From Candidatus Cloacimonadota bacterium (lineage in GTDB: Bacteria; Cloacimonadota; Cloacimonadia; JGIOTU-2): a DNA stretch of 34,639 nt. Location: contig DRBZ01000004.1 of NCBI GenBank assembly GCA_011043895.1, forward strand, positions 1 through 34,639, in the 5' to 3' direction. The translations under genes were made by a program, and so were the position numbers. This document shows, piece after piece, positions 1 to 6,736 of the stretch. Numbering within the stretch: the stretch's first letter is position 1; every line of letters starts with the position of its first letter. Below the pieces are notes generated by a model. It did not search any database and was not told where the DNA came from. It was given only the letters and a program-made list of their open reading frames with translations.

Positions 1-2646
1 AAATTCGGCGTTTACTATACCCCGCGGGAAATCGTGCATTACATGTGCAAGCAGAGCCTAATCAATTACCTCTCTACCAAAGTAACTCAGGCATTCCTGC
101 CTGAGGTGATTAACCGCCAGGACATTGAAGACCTGATCGAAGTCGGGGAAATGATCACCGAGCATGAAGCCACGGCCCTTATCAAACAGGAAAAGATCAA
201 AAATGGCATCCAGAAATCCACGGAATATACTGCCCTGCTCTCCGACAGTATTCGCGAAAACGCTGAATTAATCGATAAGTGGCTGGCAGACATCACCGTC
301 TGCGACCCGGCCGTGGGTTCCGGCGCCTTTCCCGTGGGTATGATGAACGAAATCGTGCGCGCAAGAAATGTGCTCTCGGTATTTTTGATAAATAAGAGTA
401 ACACAGGCATTCCTGCCTGTGATGAAACTAATAACACTCCCGCAAACAAGAATGATGATGTTACCATTACCCACCGTAACCTGCCCCATTGGAAAAAGCC
501 TGGCGCTATTTATTGGATTACCTTTCGGCTTGCGGATTCTATACCTCAGGGAAAACTAAATGTGTGGAAAGCGGAACGAGATCATTGGAAAAGCAAACAT
601 CCCGAACCCTGGAGCGACGAAGAATGGAAAGAATATAATAAACGTTTTGGAGATCGTCTGGAAAAGTGGCTTGATGCGGGTCATGGTTCTTGCGCCTTGA
701 GAAAACCGAAAATCCGGGAAATTGTGAAGGAATGTATTCTTCGTTTCAACGGGGAGAGATTCCTGCTTCATGCTGGAGTCATCATGCCGAATCACGTCCA
801 TCTCCTTCTTGAGCCATTGGCAGGACATTCACTTTCTGAATTGCTAAAAGGAATTAAAGGTGCGAGTTCAAGAAGAATAAATCAGTTGTTAAACAAGACC
901 GGTCATAGATTTTGGATGGATGAATCCTATGACCATATCGTTCGCAGCGAAGCCCAGTATCAGCACTTTATTCGCTATATCACCGAAAACCCGATAAAAG
1001 CCAATTTATCAGAGAAACAGTATTGGGTATATGAAGAAGGTAGCACAGGCATTCCTACCTGTGAAGGTAACACAGGCATTCTTGCCTGTAATAAAATACA
1101 CACACAGACAAGAATGTCTGTGCCACGCTCAGATTATGAATTCAAACGCCGTTGCATTGAGCATTCCCTCTACGGCGTGGACATAGACCCCGGCGCAGTT
1201 GAAATTGCCAAACTAAGGCTCTGGCTGTCGTTGATGGTGGATGAGGAGGACATCAAGAACATCAAGCCGCTGCCGAATCTGGATTATAAGATCGTGTGCG
1301 GGAATTCGCTGCTGGGTGTGGAAAAGAACTTGTTCAACCACCAACTGTTTGCCGAGCTGGAACGCCTGAAACCGCTCTACTTCGACGAAACCAATCCCAG
1401 TAAAAAGCAGGAATACAAAAAACAGATCGATGACCTGATCAGCCAGATTACCAATGGTCATACCGAATTTGATTTTGAGGTGTATTTTTCCGAGGTGTTT
1501 CATGAAAAAGGCGGTTTTGATGTGGTGATTGCCAATCCGCCTTATGGCAATATCTTTACAAAAAAAGAAAAGGCGAATCTTCGTAAACTATTTATTGAAC
1601 TTCAGTTCAAAATAGATGCTTATTCAGTATTTATTCTTAAGGGAATTAGTTTAAACAAAGAAAATGGGTATCTAATATATATTATCCCAAGTACCTTCAT
1701 AGATAATTATTTTGAAGAAAATGTCAGAAAACAATTGCTTATTAAAAACAGCATTGAGCTAATTATTGAATTGGATGATAGCATATTTGATAGTGCTGTT
1801 GTACACTCAATGATTTTAGGTGTAAAGAAGCAAGTACCAGAAAAAAGCCATAAAGTGAGGACTGGTTATTCGATGGATTTCGTTTTTAACAAACAAGATA
1901 TTCCCAATGAGTATTTCTTGAAGCAGGATTACGCCATATTTTCAATAAGATCCTATCAGCATGCTGATCTTTTATTAAAATTAAAAAAAGATACTGTCAA
2001 TTTAGAAAAGATTATTGATATTAGACAGGCAATTAAATCAGGAAACGATAAAAAGTATATACATAGGAAAAAAATAAACAATTCATACAAACCCATAGTA
2101 GGCGGAAAGCATATCAAAAAATGGTCATTAGTTGATCCTAGGCTATATATTTTTTATGGGGATCATTTAGCATGCCCTCGCGATCCAAGAATATTTGAAC
2201 AACCAAAGATATTAATTAGAGAAGCTGGAAAAGAGATAACTGCTACTTATGACGAGAACGGTTATTATGTTATGTCATCATTGTATAATGCGATCCAGAT
2301 TGATGAAAAATATAGCTTAAAATATATATTAGCATTATTGAATTCTTGCTTGTTTCAATACTTGATGAGACTCAAAACATTTGATAAAACAAAAGGAGCT
2401 TTTACAAAAGCAAAGATATATCATTATTATGATCTTCCAGTAAAAAATATTGATAGCACTGTGCAGGGTAGATTTGTTGATATTGTCGACCAAATTCTTT
2501 CCATCACCAAAGACAAAGATTATCTGCAAAACCCCGCCAAACAGGCGCAGGTTAAGGAATACGAAAAACAAATCGACCAGATGGTCTACAAACTATATGG
2601 ACTCACGCCAGAGGAAATTAAAATTGTTGAAAGCTCGCAAAGATGA
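1..2646 (+). CDS. Eco57I-type N6-adenine DNA methylase (type IIG R-M like), 5' partial, with an embedded RAYT transposase domain
   Basis: The frame is open from base 1: the first codons read GVYYTPREIVHYM, the usual N-terminal motif of N6-adenine methylases, so the true start lies outside the window. Motif I (DPAVGSGAFPVG) begins at 304 and the catalytic NPPYG (motif IV) at 1534. The conserved DPGAVEIAKLRLWLSL helix follows at about 1189-1236. Between motif I and that helix, where relatives have a short loop, about 230 codons (roughly 390-1130) encode an HUH transposase domain and REP palindromes in frame. Bases 1553-2460 are clearly more AT-rich and probably hold the target-recognition domain. 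The 3' end (LSITKDKDYLQNPAKQAQVKEYEKQ... region) is the conserved tail whose degraded copies recur downstream. Known family: methylates adenine in a specific site, sometimes with a fused nuclease. No PD-(D/E)XK domain is visible in this part. Whether the enzyme still works with the insert is unknown. Confidence 0.85.
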   Translation, partial: KFGVYYTPREIVHYMCKQSLINYLSTKVTQAFLPEVINRQDIEDLIEVGEMITEHEATALIKQEKIKNGIQKSTEYTALLSDSIRENAELIDKWLADITVCDPAVGSGAFPVGMMNEIVRARNVLSVFLINKSNTGIPACDETNNTPANKNDDVTITHRNLPHWKKPGAIYWITFRLADSIPQGKLNVWKAERDHWKSKHPEPWSDEEWKEYNKRFGDRLEKWLDAGHGSCALRKPKIREIVKECILRFNGERFLLHAGVIMPNHVHLLLEPLAGHSLSELLKGIKGASSRRINQLLNKTGHRFWMDESYDHIVRSEAQYQHFIRYITENPIKANLSEKQYWVYEEGSTGIPTCEGNTGILACNKIHTQTRMSVPRSDYEFKRRCIEHSLYGVDIDPGAVEIAKLRLWLSLMVDEEDIKNIKPLPNLDYKIVCGNSLLGVEKNLFNHQLFAELERLKPLYFDETNPSKKQEYKKQIDDLISQITNGHTEFDFEVYFSEVFHEKGGFDVVIANPPYGNIFTKKEKANLRKLFIELQFKIDAYSVFILKGISLNKENGYLIYIIPSTFIDNYFEENVRKQLLIKNSIELIIELDDSIFDSAVVHSMILGVKKQVPEKSHKVRTGYSMDFVFNKQDIPNEYFLKQDYAIFSIRSYQHADLLLKLKKDTVNLEKIIDIRQAIKSGNDKKYIHRKKINNSYKPIVGGKHIKKWSLVDPRLYIFYGDHLACPRDPRIFEQPKILIREAGKEITATYDENGYYVMSSLYNAIQIDEKYSLKYILALLNSCLFQYLMRLKTFDKTKGAFTKAKIYHYYDLPVKNIDSTVQGRFVDIVDQILSITKDKDYLQNPAKQAQVKEYEKQIDQMVYKLYGLTPEEIKIVESSQR
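86..105 (+). repeat. REP-like palindrome inside methylase N-terminus
   Basis: An 8-bp stem (CTCAGGCA/TGCCTGAG) encloses TTCC. Loop and inner stem match the REPs around the embedded RAYT. The match extends outward: GTAAC precedes the palindrome here and at 398-402. It is translated as part of TQAFLPEV. Confidence 0.7.
402..421 (+). repeat. REP palindrome, left flank of embedded RAYT
   Basis: A perfect 8-bp stem (CACAGGCA/TGCCTGTG) has a TTCC loop. It is read in frame as TGIPACD and lies about 60 bases before the recognisable transposase coding part. Confidence 0.8.
1044..1122 (+). repeat. Cluster of three REP palindromes (BIME-like), right flank of embedded RAYT
   Basis: Unit 1 (1044-1063) is CACAGGCA-TTCC-TACCTGTG with one mismatch. 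Unit 2 (1072-1089) is ACAGGCA-TTCT-TGCCTGT. Unit 3 (1103-1122) is CACAGACA-AGAA-TGTCTGTG, whose loop is the reverse complement of unit 2's, so it is in inverted orientation. Direct plus inverted copies make a BIME-type array. All three are translated within the methylase frame. Confidence 0.75.
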
Positions 2647-4616
2647 CCATACGATTCCTTATCAATGACGACGGCTCTCCGTTTGAAGCGTCTGAATTGC
2701 GAACATTGCGCGGTGAGCTTGATGCCTTGGATAACGCCGGGCGAACGGAATATCGCAACAATAACGCGTCGGAAATTGCGCAGCACGGTGCCACTAAATT
2801 TTTGATTGTCTCTGGTCCGGGGACAGGCAAAAGCCACCTCTTCCTGGACAGGATTGACCACTGGTATCAGCAAGACCAAGGCGCAAGCGTTGTTGTAACG
2901 AGCTTTGTTAGAAAATTAGTGGCGGATTTGCAGAATGATATTGAGCGCGACGAAAAACTAACCGCCGAACAAAAAGACAAAATCACAGTGTCCACCTTGC
3001 ATAAATTTGCTCGTAGTATTGTTGAAAAAAATCATGGAACAACCGAATGGCCATTTAGTCCACATTTTCGCATCATAGGCCAGTTTTGGAAAGAAGTCGT
3101 GTGGGGTGATGTGCTCGCTTTTTATCCTGACTTAGACCGAGGCGTCTTTACATGGAAGAAGTTTGAGGAACAGTTGCATGATAGTAACTTTGAGGAATCT
3201 GACGAATGGCAAGAGCTTAAAGAAACCTATTTCAAGCTTTGCCGATTTTACAATGCGGCTGGCTTCGCTGATTTGATTTTGCGCGCCACAAAGGCGTTAG
3301 CAGAAGATCCTGGTTTAAATGAAGATAAATACTTCATCATTGACGAATATCAGGACTTCAACCTTGCCGAAGAAGCGCTCATAAACCAATTGGTAGATAA
3401 CCCGAAAGGTCTACTTGTTGTCGGAGACGATGAGCAAGTTCTTTACGAAAAGCTGAAATCAGGCAAACCAACGCTCATTCGCAATCTGTATAAAGACAAG
3501 GTTTATGCTAAGGGCATGCTGCCTTTCTGTAGCAGGAGCAGTTTCCACATCACGAAAGCCGCCGATCATTTTATTCAGCAGCATAGAGAAACGGATTGCA
3601 TAGCAAAAATCTACTTGCCATTAATGACCAACAGCGATGAACCGAAAGTCCAAGTTATCGCGTGCGCTACCCCACAAACCGCCGTTGATTACATCGAAAA
3701 GTTCGTTGCTGATAACAAAGCAGAAATTGATGAGCGCAAGGGGCAATTGGAAGCCGATGAGCCAAAAGATGCATACCTATTGATTTTGACACCAGCGAAA
3801 GAAGTCAATTTTTATAGGGAATCGAAGGACAAGATAAAAAGAATCGTATCAGAATATCAAACAGAGACGAGGTCGTTTTCGGAGGATTATTATCAATTGC
3901 TAAGCTATTATTCGCTTGCAAACAATCCCAATAACAATTTCACTTTTCGGAAAGTGCTCTATTATGAAGGGGTCTCGGAAGAGAAAGTTCATAAGCTCAT
4001 TGCCAGGGCCATGCAGGATGACAAATGCCTTTGGGACTTGGATTTTCAAGAAATTAAGGACGCATTGGCCAAATGCAGCAAAATTAAAACTGTTCTGGAC
4101 GGTGAGAGGTCTGCTGCTGAAAAAGTGGATCAGATCTCCAGGCTCATCTCGGTGGCCGATAGGGAGAAACTTCAAAGTGACATGGAGCGGAAAGCTATCA
4201 GTCAGGGAGAAGTAGTGAAATTGGAACACGAAGAGGAGGAAGAAGCCGAGTTAGAAGAAATCGAAGTAAAGAAGATGGGTGCTGTTGAATTGATGACTAT
4301 CGTTGGTTCTAAGGGTTTATCTGCGGATCACGTAATCATTATTGGTTTTGATGATGTAAACATGAAATGGGTAACAAAAAACGCTTTTTATGTGGCTCTT
4401 ACTCGCGCGAGAAAAAGCTTGCACATTTTGACTGCTCTGAAATCCGGAGGTGCAACGAAAGCTCATAGCTTTTTGAAGCAATTACCGGATGCTCACCTAG
4501 AATTCTATAGTTATAGAAAAAGCGACCATACAAAAAGGCCGTTAGATAATCGACATGCTCTTATGGACTATCTTTACTATATCCATCGACAATCCCGCAG
4601 AAGCAGGCAAAGGTAA
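2643..4616 (+). CDS. UvrD/Rep-like superfamily I DNA helicase
   Basis: 657 residues. Walker A is GPGTGKSH at about residues 59-66, Walker B is IIDEYQDF (about 233-240), motif III is LVVGDDEQ, and motif IV contains FCSRSSFHIT. Motif V/VI regions are IVGSKGLSADHVIIIGFDD and FYVALTRARKSL near residues 555-600. An acidic stretch (EHEEEEEAELEEIE) precedes motif V. The ATG overlaps the methylase stop (ATGA), implying translational coupling. The reading frame ends inside a decayed copy of a methylase 3' end at 4591-4708, so the last dozen residues (about YYIHRQSRRSRQR) look non-native. Likely role: a motor partner of the R-M/defence module, which is an inference from position. No nuclease domain is evident. 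Confidence 0.8.
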   Translation: MTIRFLINDDGSPFEASELRTLRGELDALDNAGRTEYRNNNASEIAQHGATKFLIVSGPGTGKSHLFLDRIDHWYQQDQGASVVVTSFVRKLVADLQNDIERDEKLTAEQKDKITVSTLHKFARSIVEKNHGTTEWPFSPHFRIIGQFWKEVVWGDVLAFYPDLDRGVFTWKKFEEQLHDSNFEESDEWQELKETYFKLCRFYNAAGFADLILRATKALAEDPGLNEDKYFIIDEYQDFNLAEEALINQLVDNPKGLLVVGDDEQVLYEKLKSGKPTLIRNLYKDKVYAKGMLPFCSRSSFHITKAADHFIQQHRETDCIAKIYLPLMTNSDEPKVQVIACATPQTAVDYIEKFVADNKAEIDERKGQLEADEPKDAYLLILTPAKEVNFYRESKDKIKRIVSEYQTETRSFSEDYYQLLSYYSLANNPNNNFTFRKVLYYEGVSEEKVHKLIARAMQDDKCLWDLDFQEIKDALAKCSKIKTVLDGERSAAEKVDQISRLISVADREKLQSDMERKAISQGEVVKLEHEEEEEAELEEIEVKKMGAVELMTIVGSKGLSADHVIIIGFDDVNMKWVTKNAFYVALTRARKSLHILTALKSGGATKAHSFLKQLPDAHLEFYSYRKSDHTKRPLDNRHALMDYLYYIHRQSRRSRQR

Positions 4617-4708
4617 AGGCGCTGGAGCGGGAGATTGACCAGATGGTCTATGACCTCTATGGCCTGACAGAGGAGGAGATCCGGATTGTGGAGGGTGTGG
4701 AGTCTTGA
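4591..4708 (+). pseudogene. Methylase 3'-end scar 1
   Basis: From 4601 the frame reads KQAKVKALEREIDQMVYDLY and then GLTEEEIRIVEGVES before TGA at 4706-4708. This matches the true methylase tail (EKQIDQMVYKLYGLTPEEIKIVE). Just upstream, NPA is read at 4591-4599 and one extra G at 4600 breaks the frame, so this is a remnant of a second, related methylase gene. Its stop overlaps the next gene's ATG (TGATG, 4706-4710). Confidence 0.85.
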
Positions 4709-5634
4709 TGGATTTGTTCGGAAATGTGGACATCCAAAAACCGGTTAGCGTCAATATTTATGCCGACGAAGTGTATGGAAAAGAATGTCCTTACACAAAA
4801 AATATCTGGCATTACATTGGAATAATCGTAGAAGATTTGAACAATCCATTACTCGATGACATCATACACGAAAGGTTCATGGGTAATTTTGATGAGCATT
4901 CACCATACTACGAAATGAACAATAAAGTCGTTCATTGGAGCGACATACGCATTGCCGACACCAAGAATATTTGTAAGAGATGGTTCGAATACATTCTGAA
5001 CCCGAACAGGAGTAAAAACACATTCTATTCTTACATTCTCGGCTTAAACGATTCTTTTCTGATAAGAGAGGAATTTGATACCAACGATGCATTCAATAGC
5101 AAGTATAACCGTTTCTTCAGTACGTCTGTTTTGTATGCTCTAAAGGTCTTTTTTGGTGGCAGTCAAGTAATCGTGGAAAATATCTACCATGAAGAAGGCC
5201 AGCAATCTTATAGCGAGTATTTCCCATGGCATGTCATTTATAAACTGAAACAAGAAGAAGAAAATATTACATTCAATTGCAACAAGATCATATTCTTGCC
5301 CAAAGATCATAAAAAAGATCGGCGTTCAAATATTATTCAACTTTGTGACGCGGTATTGGGCGTCAGCACAAGCATTATTCACGGCATCGAGAAAAGTAAG
5401 GCTTCAAAGTACAGAGAAGAATTAGCCGACCTTTATTGTGACATGTTTAAGAGAATCATTGAAAACCCAAGAAATAAAAATAGCCGATTTGAATATTACA
5501 ATCGCATTATGATCAGCTTCTTTCCAAAGGAAAAGACGGCACCTGATGATGTAAAGCGGCTTAGGAATCAGTTTTATTCGAAGAGGCGATTGTTTTATAT
5601 TGAACAAAAGTCTGGTCAGGAGAAGTTATTTTAA
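4708..5634 (+). CDS. DUF3800-like protein (putative RNase H-fold)
   Basis: 308 residues. The N-terminal strand VNIYADEVYG matches the (Y/F)xDE signature near the start of DUF3800 proteins. The late segment SNIIQLCDAVLGVSTSII corresponds to the family's IQLADLxxG helix. I chose ATG 4708, one codon after a possible TTG at 4705, because it overlaps the stop of methylase scar 1 (TGATG) and has GGAGGGTGTGGAG upstream. DUF3800 genes are common in mobile and defence islands and their biochemical role is not established. The C-terminus is rich in Lys/Arg. It reads as an intact gene carried in with the tail of another methylase. Confidence 0.6.
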   Translation: MDLFGNVDIQKPVSVNIYADEVYGKECPYTKNIWHYIGIIVEDLNNPLLDDIIHERFMGNFDEHSPYYEMNNKVVHWSDIRIADTKNICKRWFEYILNPNRSKNTFYSYILGLNDSFLIREEFDTNDAFNSKYNRFFSTSVLYALKVFFGGSQVIVENIYHEEGQQSYSEYFPWHVIYKLKQEEENITFNCNKIIFLPKDHKKDRRSNIIQLCDAVLGVSTSIIHGIEKSKASKYREELADLYCDMFKRIIENPRNKNSRFEYYNRIMISFFPKEKTAPDDVKRLRNQFYSKRRLFYIEQKSGQEKLF

Positions 5635-5664
5635 GTTAATTTTTCCGTTTCGAGCCTGCACACA

Positions 5665-5753
5665 GCAACGCTGGAGCGGGAGATTGACCAGATGGTCTAT
5701 CAACTCTACGGCCTGACATAGAAGGAGATACGCTTGTGGAGGGAAAAGAATGA
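5665..5753 (+). pseudogene. Methylase 3'-end scar 2
   Basis: Reads ATLEREIDQMVYQLYGLT then TAG (5719-5721). It resumes as KEIR, loses one base near 5734 and ends VEGKE with TGA at 5751-5753. It is closer to scar 1 (LEREIDQMVY) than to the intact tail (EYEKQIDQMVY). The stop overlaps the ATG of the next gene (ATGA, 5750-5753), as at 2643 and 4708. The CCTGCA at 5655-5660 may be a further trace of the NPA codons. Confidence 0.85.
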
Positions 5754-6292
5754 AATACAATCCGGACATCCATCATCGTCGATCGATTCGATTGCAGGGA
5801 TATGATTATTCATCATCCGGTGCGTATTTTGTAACCATGTGCACCAACAACCGGGAATGTTTGTTCGGGGAAATTGTGGCCGGGAAAACGGCATTGAATG
5901 ATGCGGGAAACATGGTTGTGCAATGGTATCATGAATTGGAAAACAAATTTCCCGATATACAACACGATGCATTTATATGTATGCCCAACCATGTTCATTT
6001 TATTGTTGCAAACATGCCCCCCGTCACCGTAGGGGCAGATCGATGTGTCTGCCCCAATAAAACGGGCGAACACGCAGATTCACACCTACATCGGGTGGTG
6101 CAATGGTTTAAAACAATGACCACCAATGAATATATTCGTGGTGTTAAACAAAACGGATGGCCGCCATTTCCCGGGAAATTATGGCAACGCAATTATTACG
6201 AACACATTATCCGCAATGAAAACGAATTAAATAACATCCGGCAATACATCATCAATAATCCAATAAATTGGCAATCGGATGAAAATTATTAA
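5750..6292 (+). CDS. Second REP-associated HUH transposase (RAYT)
   Basis: 180 residues. The start YNPDIHHRRSIRLQGYDYSS and then GAYFVTMCTNNRECLFGEI is typical of the family. The HUH motif is CMPNHVHFIV with His codons 5990-5992 and 5996-5998. The C-terminal part, WQRNYYEHIIRNENELNN then IRQYIINNPINW, supplies the Tyr helix. It is only distantly similar to the RAYT inside the methylase, so it arrived separately. A REP-like palindrome at 6032-6055 lies within its coding sequence and is read as VGADRCVCPN. The ATG overlaps the stop of methylase scar 2, which suggests it hitchhiked with a methylase tail. Confidence 0.85.
   Translation: MKYNPDIHHRRSIRLQGYDYSSSGAYFVTMCTNNRECLFGEIVAGKTALNDAGNMVVQWYHELENKFPDIQHDAFICMPNHVHFIVANMPPVTVGADRCVCPNKTGEHADSHLHRVVQWFKTMTTNEYIRGVKQNGWPPFPGKLWQRNYYEHIIRNENELNNIRQYIINNPINWQSDENY
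6032..6055 (+). repeat. REP-like palindrome inside the second RAYT gene
   Basis: An 8-bp perfect stem (GGGGCAGA/TCTGCCCC) with an 8-nt loop, unrelated in sequence to the TTCC-loop REPs of the first RAYT. It is translated in frame between the HUH motif and the Tyr helix. Confidence 0.65.
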
Positions 6293-6300
6293 TTCTGAAG

Positions 6301-6378
6301 GCAGAAAACTTCCTCGCAATTACCAATACCAACGATTATCTCCAAAACCCAGCAAAGCAGGCGCAGGTTTAAAGAATA
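6301..6378 (+). pseudogene. Methylase 3'-end scar 3
   Basis: Frame 6301 reads AENFLAITNTNDYLQNPAKQ then AQV before TAA at 6370. The intact methylase has ILSITKDKDYLQNPAKQAQV at the same place. One extra T after GTT breaks the frame, and similarity fades after the KE codons near 6378, so the final IDQMVY block is missing. This is the segment just upstream of what scars 1 and 2 preserve. Confidence 0.8.
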
Positions 6379-6430
6379 ATGGTAAAATCTTTTTGCAATA
6401 CAGCACAAATCCTTATTTACTCTTCCTTAT

Positions 6431-6691
6431 TTCGGACCGGAATTCAAGAATATCACAATAGATCTCAAGCTCCTCATACCCTTTATTGTGATCGCTATAA
6501 GTAAGACTTTCGTTGTAGGGATCTCTCTTATGTTTTGGTAGAGCACTGCGATGTTACCGGAACTGTATGCACACGCTCCTGAATTTATAAGAACTTTTTT
6601 CACCGATCCTCTACCCACCACCACGATACTCGCTGTCCTGTTGCATCAGATCTTAAATCTTGATAAACTCTTTATTAAAAAGGAGACGTAA
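6431..6691 (+). pseudogene. C-terminal stump of a uracil/xanthine permease (NCS2 family)
   Basis: Frame 6431 reads FGPEFKNITIDLKLLIPFIV then IAISKTFVVGISLMFW, an in-frame TAG at 6539-6541, then STAMLPELYAHAPEFIRTFF and TDPLPTTTILAVLLHQILNL before TAA at 6689-6691. The pattern (FKNI..LK.LIP, hydrophobic helix, PE.....PE....F...PL...TILA.LL) is that of the last two or three membrane segments of nucleobase:cation symporters. The rest of the gene is absent. The stump directly abuts the end of the methylase scar series, so the island may have displaced the front of the permease. Confidence 0.7.
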
Positions 6692-6736
6692 TCTAATTGT
6701 CTGGATAAAACTGCGATTGAAGAAGTTTCTACAACT

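Larger units (their letters stand above)
390..1130 (+). mobile_element. REP-associated HUH (Y1) transposase domain inserted in frame in the methylase
   Basis: Codons from about 460 to 1020 encode a RAYT/TnpA-REP protein: a THRNLPHWKKPGAIYWITFRL start, the HUH motif as MPNHVHLLLEP (His codons 793-795 and 799-801), and a Tyr-rich C-terminal helix ending YITENPIKANL with candidate catalytic Tyr codons at about 928, 958 and 973. One REP palindrome lies on the left (402-421). Three lie on the right (1044-1063, 1072-1089 and an inverted one at 1103-1122), which is the layout of a RAYT with its BIME. Known role: RAYTs cut and join single-stranded REP DNA at the guide and hairpin. There is no stop at either junction, so transposase and methylase would be made as one polypeptide. 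Confidence 0.85.

Noticed and set aside
4591-4708. Small independent gene between helicase and DUF3800 gene
   Set aside because: Its codons match the methylase tail and begin after a frameshift without a start codon, so it is a remnant.
6427-6624. 65-codon minus-strand frame after the R-M island
   Set aside because: The opposite strand encodes a recognisable NCS2 permease C-terminus, which explains the sequence better.
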